Below, in pieces: positions 53,355 through 62,461 of a DNA stretch of 64,000 bases (positions are counted from its first letter, which is position 1; each line of letters starts with the position of its first letter). This stretch comes from RYN-230 sp963834705 (lineage in GTDB: Bacteria > Actinomycetota > Actinomycetes > Streptosporangiales > Streptosporangiaceae): assembly GCA_963834705.1 (NCBI GenBank), contig CAWICV010000006.1, forward strand, positions 248,001-312,000, given 5' to 3'. Under the pieces are notes generated by a model. It did no database searches, was not told the origin of the DNA, and saw nothing but the letters and a program-made list of their open reading frames with translations. A program made the position numbers and the translations under genes.

Positions 53355-54431
53355 GTGCCCGTGGCGGCGGCCTCGGCCAGCCACAGCCGGGCACCGTCGC
53401 CGATCACCAGGAATTGCGTCTCGGCGCTGCTGCGGGCCTTCGGCCTGCGCTCCAGTGCGCCAGGGGGCGCCGGCGGATAGTGCGCGTCCTCGACCCGGGA
53501 CTGCCGGGAGTGGTCACCAGGTGCCGGGCCACCTCGACGGCGCCGCCGGGGCCGGCGTGGGTGATCACCACCTGATCGCCAGCCGGCGCACGTGCACGAC
53601 CTGCCCGGCCAGATGGTGCGGCACTGAGTACTGGCCGGCCTCGAACGACACCAGCGACATCGCGTCCACCCGGCGGGTCACCCCTAGCGCCGCAGTGAAC
53701 GGAACCGCCGGGTCCGGGTGCAGCCGGGACCGCTCCTCGGCCAGCATCTCCGCCGGCGGCCGGCGGGTGATCCGGTGCGCCCGGGCATTCACCTGATCGC
53801 AGAACGCCGCGCATGCGGCCTCCAGCCCCGCGAACGAGGCATATCCCGGCAGCAGGTTCGCGTACGTGGGCACCAGGTCCGCCTTCGCCAGCTTCACGCT
53901 CGATTCCGACCCGCCCTTGGACGCCGGGTCATACGGCACGCAGGTGGCGACCGTCAGCCTGTAGTGCCTGGCCAAACTCCACCGCAGCCGGGTTACGGAC
54001 CGGAATGCCCGCGACGTGCTCGATGGTGACCGTCTTCTCGTTGTCGGTCAGCAAGTAGGTTGGCACGCCGCCCAGGCGGCGCAGCGCCACGCCGATCGCT
54101 GACTGCACCGAAGGCTGGGACTTATCCAGCAGCGGCAGCACCACCCGGAACCGCGACCAGGCCAGCCACAGGCAGAACAGCACCGTCGCCGCCGGCCCGA
54201 TCCGCGGGCCATCACCGAAGTCGTACTGCGCCCACATCCCCGGCTCAGGGATCCACGGCCGGTGCACCCGCCGCCGTCCCGCGTGCTCGGCGATCAGTCC
54301 CGGGCGGGACGCCGTGATCACGCCGGTAGACCGGCATACAGTCAAGATCGCCGCGTGGGCGTCCTCGATCAACCGGGGCAGCCGAGCCTCAACCCACCCG
54401 GGCAGACCCACCAGCGCGGTGCCAGTCATCG
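53354..54431 (-). mobile_element. IS21-type transposase (IstA) remnant with indels
   Basis: The reverse strand from ATG 54431 encodes an IstA-like integrase core. First catalytic Asp in PGMWAQYDFGDGP, second in PTYLLTDNEKTV and the Glu in PASKGGSESSVKLAKADL, after one extra base near 53970. The C-terminal segment FEAGQYSVPHHLAGQVVHV continues through two further indels (near 53575 and 53500) to about 53354. The N-terminal HTH region and an istB partner are missing, and no terminal repeats are visible. It abuts the truncated FUSC gene. Confidence 0.8.
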
Positions 54432-54508
54432 GGCCACCGCCTCCGCAGCCTGTGCCAGCAGCACATGGCGCACTGCGAGCTGCCAAGTGCCGTCTCCCGC
54501 AGGCGTCG

Positions 54509-54802
54509 TCAAGGCGCCCACTGGTGCCGCGCCCGTTTCATGTCCACCCGCGCACCGAGCATCGGTGTCCCCTCTTCGCTAAGTAGCTCCGGTGCTCGTC
54601 CACTGTGGCACGAGGCGGGTGTTCCGTCGGCGTAGACGACACGCCACCACGGCACGCTGTCGCCGAGCAAGTTAATCACCCGCCCCACCTGGCGTGGGCC
54701 CACGCCGGTCTGCTTGCCGATATCACCGTAGGAGGCGACGGAACCCGCTGGGATGGCGGCGACTGATTCACGGACATCCTCGATGATGCTCATGCTCGGC
54801 AT
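54509..54802 (-). CDS. Alkyltransferase-like (ATL) protein, MGMT family without the acceptor Cys
   Basis: The protein has about 97 residues from ATG 54802, or 94 from ATG 54793. It shows the MGMT DNA-binding fold: SVASYGDIGKQTGVGPRQVG and RVINLLGDSVPWWRVV. In true O6-alkylguanine transferases the motif is PCHRV. Here it is PWWRV, so the acceptor Cys is replaced and the protein belongs to the ATL group that flags alkylated DNA for excision repair. ATG 54802 shares a base with the DUF488 stop (TGATG), implying coupling. Confidence 0.9.
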   Translation of the reverse strand: MPSMSIIEDVRESVAAIPAGSVASYGDIGKQTGVGPRQVGRVINLLGDSVPWWRVVYADGTPASCHSGRAPELLSEEGTPMLGARVDMKRARHQWAP

Positions 54803-55329
54803 CAGGAATGAGGCGGGTAGGTCAGGTGCCCGTATAGGACACGCGCGTGCTTGTTCAGTACCGCGGGCTTCGCTGTCGCGGGCGACATGATGTCCACCAC
54901 CTCCGCGCCCGCGACGATCAGCGCATCGGTGATCAGCCTGCGATGGCAGCGCCATGGCACTGCCTCGCTGCACATGATCGCCACCCGTTGGTGTTCAGCC
55001 AGGGCGAGCAATTCGTTCAGTCCTTCCTTGAACTCATCGCTTGCCATGTAGTCGGCGTAGCCACGGAAGGCTTTGACCTGCCATGCGCCGTTCACGCTCG
55101 GCACACCTTTAGGGGTGTGCCGCCGGCCGCCCAATTCCGGGATCCACCGGTAGCCGATATCGGGTGGGAGCGCGCCGATGATCGCCGACTGGTTCCACTG
55201 CGGGAACTTCCTGGACGACGGGAACGAGCGAACATCGGCCAGGCAGGTGATCTCGTTGTTGCGCAACATCGTCAGCACTTCATCGAATTCGCGTCCCGAA
55301 TGGCCCACTGTACAGATTCGGTTCACCAT
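54802..55329 (-). CDS. DUF488-family protein
   Basis: The protein has 175 residues from ATG 55329. Family features: ICTVGHSGREFDEVLTML, LADVRSFPSSRKFPQWN, ELGGRRHTPKG and the Cys-containing AIMCSEAVPWRCHRRLI. DUF488 proteins carry this conserved CxE...CHR site, but a biochemical role is not settled. It sits between a DUF2945 gene and an ATL gene, overlapping the latter. The stretch is visibly less GC-rich than neighbours, which fits transfer as a block. Confidence 0.9.
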   Translation of the reverse strand: MVNRICTVGHSGREFDEVLTMLRNNEITCLADVRSFPSSRKFPQWNQSAIIGALPPDIGYRWIPELGGRRHTPKGVPSVNGAWQVKAFRGYADYMASDEFKEGLNELLALAEHQRVAIMCSEAVPWRCHRRLITDALIVAGAEVVDIMSPATAKPAVLNKHARVLYGHLTYPPHS

Positions 55330-55455
55330 CCTGCTGCCCCGGCCCACGCGACTGGAGCGCTCATCCACATCGCTGGGCCAGCCATCTCAGATCGCCTGGC
55401 CAGCCGTGCAGCATCGCGGGGATGGGTCTGGAAGCGCACCGTCAATTCCCTGACC

Positions 55456-55665
55456 CTAAAGTTTCGTCAGTGCACTTCCCTTGTGCATCGCGATATGATC
55501 AGTTTTGTCGCTCTTGATCTCGTATTGCGGATCACCTTCGGTGGCGTGATGCATGTAACCTTTGTACTCCACGTCGTGCGTGTGCTTTTTGATGATAACA
55601 CCCTCCACGTGCCCGGCTTCGGAGTTCCATCGGACATGGTCACCAACAGCGAATTGCTGCACCAT
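55456..55665 (-). CDS. DUF2945 (hypervirulence-associated Tudor-like) protein
   Basis: The protein has 69 residues from ATG 55665, with the strong site AAGGAG before it. FAVGDHVRWNSEAGHVEGVI, then YEIKSDKTDHIAMHKGSAL is the DUF2945 pattern, a small Tudor-like beta barrel. AT content is above the window average. In many bacteria it neighbours DNA-repair genes such as Ku or LigD; here the neighbours on the same strand are DUF488 and ATL, which also points to DNA protection (inference). Confidence 0.9.
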   Translation of the reverse strand: MVQQFAVGDHVRWNSEAGHVEGVIIKKHTHDVEYKGYMHHATEGDPQYEIKSDKTDHIAMHKGSALTKL

Positions 55666-55828
55666 TAACGCTCCTTCTACGACGTGGGCCGGCCAGGCGC
55701 ATGGCCAGGCAGCCGCGGACTGTACGCAGATGCAGTTGCCCGCAGGCCTTCACCCTCCCATGATGGCTCGCCGCCCGCGGCCGGCCCCAAACCACGTCGC
55801 CACCCAGCCAGGTTCCAGCAGCCCGTGA

Positions 55829-56708
55829 CGACTCGTCCGCGCCACCCATCCGGCAACCGGCGCGGGGAAATCCCAGACCGTCCGGGGCCTGCTGGAGGCC
55901 GCCACCGGCGCGGGAATCCCGTGGCTGGTGGTCGAAGCCGGCCAAGGCCGAGTACAAGCTGATGGCCGCCCGGCTGCCCGGCACCGAGGTAATCCGCATC
56001 GCCCCGGGATCCCCCGACGAGATCCCAGCCGGGATCAAACCCGCTGGAACCCGCGAGGAGTCCCGGCGGTACCCGGTTCCCGCTGCAGGACCACGCCGAC
56101 CTGGTCCGGGCCCTGCTCCTGGCCGCCTTCGAGGCTGAGGAGCCCTTCCCCCAGGTCCTCGCCGCCGCACTGAACCGCTGCTACACCGAGGCCGGGTGGG
56201 ACCTAGCGCTCGGCGAACCCGCCGTCGCCGGCATCACACCCGGCTATCCGTCGCTAGGTGACCTGCAGACCACCGCCGAGCAAGTCGTGAACGAAATCGG
56301 CTACGGGCGGGAGATCACCGACAACGTCCGCGGGTTCATCAAGGTACGGATCGCCAGCCTGCGGCTCGGCACCACCGGCCGGTTCTTCGAAGGCGGCCAC
56401 CCACTCGACATAGCCGCGCTGCTGGACCGTAACGTCGTGCCGGAGATCGAGGACGTCGGCGACGACGCCGACAAAGCGTTCCTGATCGGCACCGTGCTGA
56501 TCCGCCTCGCCAGCTACTTGCGGATGCGTCAGCGCGAAGAAGGACCCGCCCCGGCCCGGCTGCGGCACCTGACCGTGATCGAGGAAGCCCGCCGGCTGCT
56601 GCGCAACCCCGCCGGGCGCACCGGCCCGGCCGCGCACGCGGTGGAAATGTTCGCCGGGCTGCTGGCCGAGGTCCGCGCCTACGGCGAGGGACTGGTCATC
56701 GCAAGCGG
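55829..56708 (+). pseudogene. Fragment of a HerA/FtsK-like ATPase
   Basis: The forward strand begins in mid-protein at Walker A (HPATGAGKSQTVRGLLEAA), then GIPWLVVE and, after one extra base, KAEYKLMAARLPGTEVI. After a second extra base it reads GGTRFPLQDHADLVRALLL. It ends with HLTVIEEARRLL (Walker B) and LLAEVRAYGEGLVIA. The expected next segment (the IPAKL-type region) is replaced by unrelated sequence at about 56708. Both ends of the gene are lost. Such ATPases pump DNA or act in defence and conjugation modules; only the core remains here. Confidence 0.7.
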
Positions 56709-57385
56709 AAACATGGGCACGCGACCCGGTCGTGTGAGTGCGCCGAAGGCAGCGGAGCCTGCAGGTGCAGGCGCCGTCCGGTCAGGCGGCCCGCCATGGC
56801 CGCAGTTGCCTTACTCATCGCGGGCCCAGGTGCCGCATGCCAGATCAGGGCACTGCTAGCAGGGATCACGGACCGTGACGGCGGCTCCGCCGGACTCCGG
56901 GCACGGCTGACGTGAATTTCGTTCATCGTCCGGGCCATAGTGGTCTAGACCTTTCGGCAGCGTTGCCCGGATCGCCGAGGCTGATCAGGTCAACTGCATC
57001 TGCGGTAGCGGAGGGTAACCGGCGCTTCGCCAGAGTCCAGGGTGTGGCATCAGAGCCGCATCTGCAGGCACCACGGCACGGCGGGACGCTGGTACGCCTG
57101 GGGCGCCCGTCAGGTATACGCGAGGTCCATCGGAGGTACACGCGAGGTACATCGGGTTGCCCGCACCCGGGTACTGGTCAGGTCAGCTCCGCGGTTCCGC
57201 CGCTGGCTTCCCGGCCCAGACGAGGTGTGCCTGCCCGTGACCTGCTGACAGAGCTTCATGCCGATCGTCGTCTGCTTGGTGTGTGAGCCAGAAGCTGGCG
57301 AGGCCGCTCATGGCCACCGCCTGCAGGGTGCCCCGGGGTCTGTCCTGGTGCCTGCGCGCTGATCGCCGGTGCGGGGAGCGGGGGG
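56709..57385. other. 677-base interval without a recognisable gene
   Basis: I see no supported gene here. Codon-position bias is weak in all six frames. There is a 16-base direct repeat at 57118-57133 and 57140-57155 (ACGCGAGGTCCATCGG and ACGCGAGGTACATCGG). The interval links the ATPase fragment to the ABC permease and probably consists of debris from past insertions and deletions. Confidence 0.5.
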
Positions 57386-58233
57386 TCAGGCATCCCGCTG
57401 GTTCAGCGTGATCGCGGCGGCGAGGAGAGCCGCGGCGGCATAGCCGCAGAACACCCCGAACCCGGCCCACGGGGCCAGCAGCGGGGCCGGCGGGGTGAAC
57501 TTGGTGTGGCCGATGATCGCCTGCCCGGCGGCTGACGGCAGATACCTGACGAGGCTGTGCTGCCAGGACGCCGGGAGGGCCCCGGCGGCAACGGGCAGGA
57601 AGATGGCCATGGCGATCAGCGCGGCGATGGCGCCCGCGGTGCGGCGGAGCCAGCGCGCCGATGCCGAGGGCCAGCAGGCCGAAGACGGCCAGGTACAAGG
57701 CGGCGCCGAGCACCGGCCGCAGCGCCCGCGGGCCGCCCAGGTGCGGGCCTGGATGCCCTTGCCGGACGAAGATCGCCTGGCCGAGGAGGAACGCGGCGAC
57801 CGACGAGGCGAGTCGCGGTGGGGAACGCGACGGCGGCGAAGACGGCGGCTTTCGCGGCGAGCACGGTGAGCCGCTGCGGCGCGGCGGCGAGCGTGGAGCG
57901 GATCGAGCCGGTGGCGTACTCGCTGGTGATGACGAGCACGCCGAGCACGCCGATGGCGAGCTGGGCGAGGAAGAACCCGCTCAGGCTGTAGGCACGCCGG
58001 GTCGAATGAGGCGGGCGGGGCGGCGGGGGTCGAGGTGCCGGGCGTAGGCGGCCGAGAGCAGCCCGCCGAACCCGGTCATGGCGACCCCGGCGGCCAGCAG
58101 CGTCCACCCGGTGGACCGCACGGTGCGCAGCTTGATCCACTCCGACCGGGCCAGGTCCCAGCCGGGTGGGCGGCCCGGCCCGGCGGGAGGCCCCGGCGGC
58201 CGGTGCGGCGCTGTGGTGAGCCGTGGCGGTCAT
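57386..58233 (-). CDS. ABC-2-type permease, split by several indels
   Basis: Pieces in three frames line up as one permease. The start is MTATAHHSAAPAAGASRRAG (ATG 58233), followed by SEWIKLRTVRSTGWTLLAAG, YSLSGFFLAQLAIGVLGVLV and ITSEYATGSIRSTLAAAPQR. Next come VLGAALYLAVFGLLALGIGA, then SLVRYLPSAAGQAIIGHTKF and the end ALLAAAITLNQRDA. About six membrane helices result. Its start overlaps the stop of the ATPase gene (ATGA). The order and content are those of an intact ABC-2 exporter; at least four indels break it. Confidence 0.75.
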
Positions 58234-59168
58234 GCGCGTGCGGTCCTCCGTGGCGGGCTGCGGGGTACTCCACCGCGTCCCGGGTCAGCTTCCATGAACG
58301 CCTCCTCCAGCGATGGCCTTCCTGGTCAGCAGCTCGTGCAGCGCGATGCCGTGCCGGGCGGCCAGCTCCCCGACCTCGGCGGCGCCAGGCCGCGGACGAC
58401 CAGCAGGCTGCCGCCGGGCCCGGCCCGGTCGACGGCAGCGCCCTGCTCGACAGCAGCCGGGCCAGGCGGTCCTGGCTGCGGGGAGCGGACCTGGACCCGG
58501 CCCGCCGGCCGCATGCCGCGATGAACTCGTGCCAGCGGCGCGTCGGCGATCAGCCGTCCCCGGCCGATGACGATCAGGTGATCGGCGGTCATCGCCATCT
58601 CGCTCATCAGGTGACTGGAGACGAACACGGTCCGGCCCTCGGCGGCCAGCGAGCGCAGCAGCTCGCGGATCCACGCGACGCCGTCCGGGTCCAGCCCGTT
58701 GACCGGCTCATCCAGCAGCAGCACCGCCGGATCGCCGAGCAGCGCGGCGGCAATGCCCAGCCGCTGCGTCATGCCCAGCGAGAATCCCCCGGCCCGCTTG
58801 GCCGCCACGCCATCCAGGCCCGCGAGGCCGAGCACCTCATCGACCCGGCGGCGCGGATCGCGCTGGCGGCGGCCAGCGCCAGCAGGTGGCCGCGGGCACT
58901 GCGGCCCGGGGTGGATGGCGGCCGACTCCAGCAGCGAGCCGACCTGATACAGCGGGCGCCGCACCGCCCGGTAGTCACTGCCCGCCGACACGTCACCGAG
59001 CCGGCGGTCGGCGCGTCCAGCCCGAGGATCAGCCGCATCGTGGTGGACTTGCCCGCGCCGTTCGGGCCGAGGAACCCGGTCACCCGGCCCGGCCGCGACC
59101 TCGAAGGTCAGGTCATCCACCGCGACCACCGGGCCGTACCGCTTGGTCAGTCCACGCGCCTGGATCAC
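58230..59168 (-). CDS. ABC transporter ATP-binding protein, split by several indels
   Basis: Start GTG 59168: VIQARGLTKRYGPVVAVDDL. Walker A FLGPNGAGKSTTMRLILGLD lies in a second frame, then YRAVRRPLYQVGSLLESAAI, signature FSLGMTQRLGIAAALLGDP, Walker B VLLLDEPVNGLDPDGV and H-loop VFVSSHLMSEMA. The C-terminal segment EVGELAARHGIALHELLTRK, then SLEEAFME ends at a TGA that overlaps the permease start. It is a DrrA/NatA-like exporter ATPase. At least six indels of both signs occur, yet all motifs remain. Confidence 0.78.
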
Positions 59169-59229
59169 GTGCCCGCCTCCCCGACCATCGCCACCCCGCT
59201 CGCTCCCAGCCCGGACGTGCTGTGCGCTG

Positions 59230-59835
59230 TCATCGCGGAGAGCCAGGGGTGTAGAACTGGCGGACGATCCGCTCGACCACGGCTTCGCCGGGGCTGGTCC
59301 GTGCTCCAGCCGCCAGTTCTGCAGCAGCGACAGCGGCATCTGGGACAGCAGCTCGACGTCGCTGCCTTCGGCCAGCTCCCCGCCGTGCGGCCGCGCGGTC
59401 CACGATCATCGCGCAGGCAGCCGGTGAGCATCCCTGCCACGCCCCGGTGCCAGGCCGGCGCAGTTCGGGGTTGGTGGCGATCTCGCCGCTGACCGCCGCC
59501 AGCGCCCGCGACGCCTCGCTCCCGCGCGACCGCAGCATCGCCTCAGGAACGCCCGCATGTCACCGGGCAGGCTGCCGGTGTCGGGAACCTCCGGCACCGG
59601 GCGGGCCCGGTGCTGCAGCGCGTCAGCGACCAGCGCCACCTTATTCGGCCAGCGCCGGTACAAGCTCGTACTTGCTCACCCCCGCCCGCGCCGCCACCTG
59701 ATCCATCGTCAGCCGCGCATACCCCGCCTCGCCCAGCAGGCCCACCGTCGCCGACCGGATCGCGGCGTCCACAGCCGGATCCCGCGGGCGACCCCGCCCC
59801 GGCTCACCGGCGTGCGCCGGGCCGTTGCGTGCCAC
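59230..59835 (-). CDS. TetR-family regulator, split by several indels
   Basis: Start GTG 59835. The HTH is intact across one indel: VGLLGEAGYARLTMDQVAAR, AGVSK, then LYRRWPNKVALVADAL. The ligand-binding part is scattered over frames: ALAAVSGEIATNPELR, AMIVDRAAARGELA, MPLSLLQNWRLEHG and VVERIVRQFYTPGSPR. It precedes the ABC transporter genes on the same strand by 61 bases and has two palindromic repeats just upstream, so it likely represses itself and the transporter. Confidence 0.78.
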
Positions 59836-59860
59836 GTCTGGCCTCCCGTTCCCGCAGTTA

Positions 59861-59921
59861 TTATCCAGACGATCACGTCTGCTAACACGGGTCAGATTAC
59901 CCAGACGATGCCGTCCGGTAA
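59861..59921. promoter_or_regulatory. Pair of 25-bp operator-like repeats upstream of tetR-like gene
   Basis: Two 25-base elements with the same pattern (TTA-x-CCAGACGAT-xx-CGTC-x-G-x-TAA) lie at 59861-59885 and 59897-59921. The first contains a perfect CAGACG-ATCA-CGTCTG inverted repeat. Their centres are 36 bases apart, and the nearer one is 26 bases before the GTG. Confidence 0.7.
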
Positions 59922-59967
59922 ACCCAGGCGAGCCAGCCAGGCCCCGGGTGGCTGGCAGACTCAGCCC

Positions 59968-60216
59968 ATGACCGTCGCGCAGGACAGCACCCGGCAAACG
60001 TTGCTGCGCCGGGGTTTCGCCCTGGAAACGTGACGCTGGGCTGGAACGTGGCCGGATCGCGGTCCTGGCCGTCGCGGCCATCACGGCCCGGTCGGTGGCG
60101 CTAGCCGGGTTCGGCCTGGACTCGCTGATCGAGATCGGCGCGTCGGTCGTGGTGATCTAGGAGCTGTCCGGCACCGGGCAGCACCGTCAGCGGCGGGCGC
60201 TGCGGCTGATCGGGTC
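59968..60216 (+). pseudogene. N-terminal fragment of a CDF-type cation transporter with a nonsense codon
   Basis: From ATG 59968: LLRRGFALE, then (after a frame change) VTLGWNVAG, IAVLAVAAITARSVALAGFG, LDSLIEIGASVVVI, then TAG where the family has Trp, and ELSGTGQHRQRRALRLIG. The fragment then runs into the convergent exchanger gene. It holds the first two helices of a cation-diffusion facilitator only. The stop codon plus truncation show real decay. An intact relative with the same GFGLDS motif lies at 61331-62056. Confidence 0.75.
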
Positions 60217-61150
60217 AGCCGGCCAGCACAGCGGTCACCCACGCGGCGTAGCCGAGCACCAGCACGGCCCCGGCCAGCCGGGTCAGCCGGCCGCCGGGCG
60301 TGACCGCCAGCAAGGCCACCGGCAGCGCGGCGGCGGTGATCGCCGGGGCCAGGATGCCGCCGGTGGCCAGCGGCCGGACCAGCGCCGCGGCCCCGAGCGA
60401 GGCGGTGGCGTTATAGGCGACCGAACCGACCACCCCGGCCACCGCGATCTCGGTGACGCCGCGCCGCATCGCCGCCCATGCCAGCGCGAACAGCTCCGCG
60501 GTGGTGGCCAGGGCCAGCAGCGTCAGCCCGACGGCGGAGTCGGTCAGGCGCAGCGCGGCGACCACCCGCCCGGCCCCGCCGACCGCCAGCCACCCCCCGG
60601 CAGCCATCAGCGCGACACCGCCCACGGCCAGCGTCAGCCCCAGCACCGCGGGCCGGGATCCGCTGTCCTCCTCGCTGGCCTCGGTAGCTTCGCCGATCAC
60701 GGGCAGCTCGCGCTCGCGCCACCACAGCAGCGCCACCCCGGCCAGGTAGGCCGCCACCAGCAGGCCGCCCTGCCACCGCCCGACGCGATTCCCGGCGACC
60801 GCCAGCGCCGCCAGCCCGCCCGCCACCGCCGACCACACCGCGTACCCGCGGACCCGCCCGCCGAACGGCAGCGGACGGGCCAGCGCGGCCAGCCCCAGGA
60901 CTAGCGTCAGCATGGTCAGGTTCGCGCCGATCGCGTCCCCGGCCGCCAGCCCCGGCCGGTGCCGCCCCGAGGCGATCACCCCGGTGATCATCTCCTCCGG
61001 CTCCGCGCCCGCCAGCAAGAACGCCGCCGCGAAAACGGTGATCCGCAGGCCGCGCGCCGCTGCGGCGGCGTTGCCGGTGAACACCTCGGCACCCGCGATC
61101 AGCAGCACCGCCGAGGCCGCCAGCAGCCCGAGCCCTACCACCACGCCCAC
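60215..61150 (-). CDS. Sodium/calcium exchanger-family (CaCA) membrane protein
   Basis: The protein has 311 residues and about ten membrane helices. The two inverted alpha repeats are visible: GAEPEEMITGVIASGRH...GDAIGANL near residue 47 and ATTAELFALAWAAM...VAGVVGSVAYN near 216. Each carries the acidic residue that binds the cation. It exports Ca2+ or another divalent cation against Na+ or H+. It lies downstream of CDF, ArsI/CadI-like and ArsR genes on the same strand, with a 180-base gap, so it may belong to the same metal response. Confidence 0.88.
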   Translation of the reverse strand: MGVVVGLGLLAASAVLLIAGAEVFTGNAAAAARGLRITVFAAAFLLAGAEPEEMITGVIASGRHRPGLAAGDAIGANLTMLTLVLGLAALARPLPFGGRVRGYAVWSAVAGGLAALAVAGNRVGRWQGGLLVAAYLAGVALLWWRERELPVIGEATEASEEDSGSRPAVLGLTLAVGGVALMAAGGWLAVGGAGRVVAALRLTDSAVGLTLLALATTAELFALAWAAMRRGVTEIAVAGVVGSVAYNATASLGAAALVRPLATGGILAPAITAAALPVALLAVTPGGRLTRLAGAVLVLGYAAWVTAVLAG

Positions 61151-61330
61151 AGGCTAAGACGCCCCGCCGCGCATGCCGGTGCCCCCGCACGAGACGGCGC
61201 GCAGATCTCCCTCCGCACACCCCGGCGGCCACGAGCCATGCCCCGACACGGACGAGAGAGCAGCAGACGACGATCGCCCGTCCAGCCGGCCCGCAGTCCG
61301 GCGGCGATATCCGCCGGCCTGCGCCAACGG

Positions 61331-62056
61331 TCAGCAGCACGGTCCGGCCGGGGAGGCGCAGCCGCACGATCTCCCGGCCCACGCCCGCCGTCCTTCCACG
61401 ACCGCCCAGCCGGCGATCCCCAGCGCGACGGCACCGTCCAGCCACCAGGCACCCCACAAGGTGTTGGCGGCCAGCCCGGCGAACACCGCGACCGCCAGGT
61501 AGGCGCACAGCAGGTTCTGCGTACCTTCCCCGGCGGTGGCCGCCGACCCGAGCCGGGCGCCGATCCGCCGCTTGGCCACCCCCAGAGCAGGCTCGAACAC
61601 GGCGGTGCCCGCGGTGAGCACCAGCCCGGCGATGCTGGTCTCGGCCCGGTCACCAGCCGCCAGCGCCCAGACCGCCTCGACCGCGATGTACGGGGCGAGC
61701 AGGAAGAAGCTGACCGCCACCAGCTGCTGGGCGCGCCGCTCAGAGCCGGGACTGGCCAGCCGGGGCCCGGTGAACCGCCAGATCACGATGATGGACGCCA
61801 TCGCCTCGATGCCGCTGTCCAGGCCGAAGCCGAGCAGGGCCACCGACCCGGCGGCCAGCGCCGCGCCGACCGCCACGCCGCCCTCGATGCCCATCCAGGC
61901 CAGGGTGAGCCACGACAGCACCCGCGCGGTACGGGCCAGGCGGAGCCAGTCCCCCAGCAGCGGTGCGGGGGCGGTGTCCTCGCGCCGGCCAGTGCCTGCC
62001 GTGGCAGGGCGGCCGGGACCGATGGCGCCGCGCCGCCGGGTGACCAGGGGGATCAT
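61331..62056 (-). CDS. Cation-diffusion-facilitator family transporter
   Basis: The protein has 241 residues from ATG 62056, which overlaps the stop of the ArsI/CadI-like gene (ATGA). About six membrane helices are seen. GSVALLGFGLDSGIEAMASI near residue 68 and EAVWALAAGDRAETS hold the CDF-type acidic and polar positions. It ends with Cys-Cys. There is no C-terminal cytoplasmic domain, as in the short actinobacterial CDF group. The operon with ArsR and a CadI/ArsI-like protein suggests Cd, Zn or As stress. Confidence 0.88.
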   Translation of the reverse strand: MIPLVTRRRGAIGPGRPATAGTGRREDTAPAPLLGDWLRLARTARVLSWLTLAWMGIEGGVAVGAALAAGSVALLGFGLDSGIEAMASIIVIWRFTGPRLASPGSERRAQQLVAVSFFLLAPYIAVEAVWALAAGDRAETSIAGLVLTAGTAVFEPALGVAKRRIGARLGSAATAGEGTQNLLCAYLAVAVFAGLAANTLWGAWWLDGAVALGIAGWAVVEGRRAWAGRSCGCASPAGPCC

Positions 62057-62430
62057 GGTGTCTCGATGTGTTCCAGGACGGTGTAGTACTCCCAGGCCAC
62101 CCCGTCCGGGTCATGCGCCCACACCTTGTCCTGCCGCGCGTAACAGCACACCGCGCCCGGCTCGGCCTCGGTGGCCAGGCCCGCGGCGGCCAGCCGCGCC
62201 TCAGCCTGCGCCACGTCCCCGGTCGTGCCGACCTCGACGCCGAGGTGGTTGATGCTGCCGCCGGGACCGCTGCCGGGCGCGTTGAGCACCAGCTTCAGCG
62301 GCGGGTTGTCCACGGCGAAGTTCGCGTACCCGGGCCGCAGCTTGGCCGGCCCAGTGCCGAGCAGCCGGGAGTAGAACGCGACCGCGGCACCGAGGTCGCT
62401 GACGTTGATCGACAACTGGATGCGGGACAT
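62053..62430 (-). CDS. ArsI/CadI-family metalloenzyme (VOC fold)
   Basis: The protein has 125 residues from ATG 62430. RIQLSINVSDLGAAVAFYSR, YANFAVDNPPLKLVLN, then INHLGVEV (metal His) and the vicinal Cys pair in GAVCCYARQDKVWAHDPDG are the signature of the ArsI/CadI group. A Glu metal ligand lies near YYTVLEH. ArsI cleaves C-As bonds of organoarsenicals with oxygen and Fe; CadI is cadmium-induced. The vicinal Cys pair fits As(III) or Cd(II) binding. It overlaps the CDF gene start and follows the ArsR gene by 31 bases. Confidence 0.92.
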   Translation of the reverse strand: MSRIQLSINVSDLGAAVAFYSRLLGTGPAKLRPGYANFAVDNPPLKLVLNAPGSGPGGSINHLGVEVGTTGDVAQAEARLAAAGLATEAEPGAVCCYARQDKVWAHDPDGVAWEYYTVLEHIETP

Positions 62431-62461
62431 CCGGTCACCTCCAGGGTCACAGGCTCGCGGC

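Noticed and set aside
54432..54508. 26-codon frame whose stop overlaps the transposase ATG
   Set aside because: Too short, starts with TTG at the ATL stop, and no family resemblance; probably IS leader sequence or chance.
57118..57155. Direct repeat as attachment-site or IS target duplication
   Set aside because: Repeats are adjacent (period 22) with only 6 bases between them, too close to flank an inserted element.
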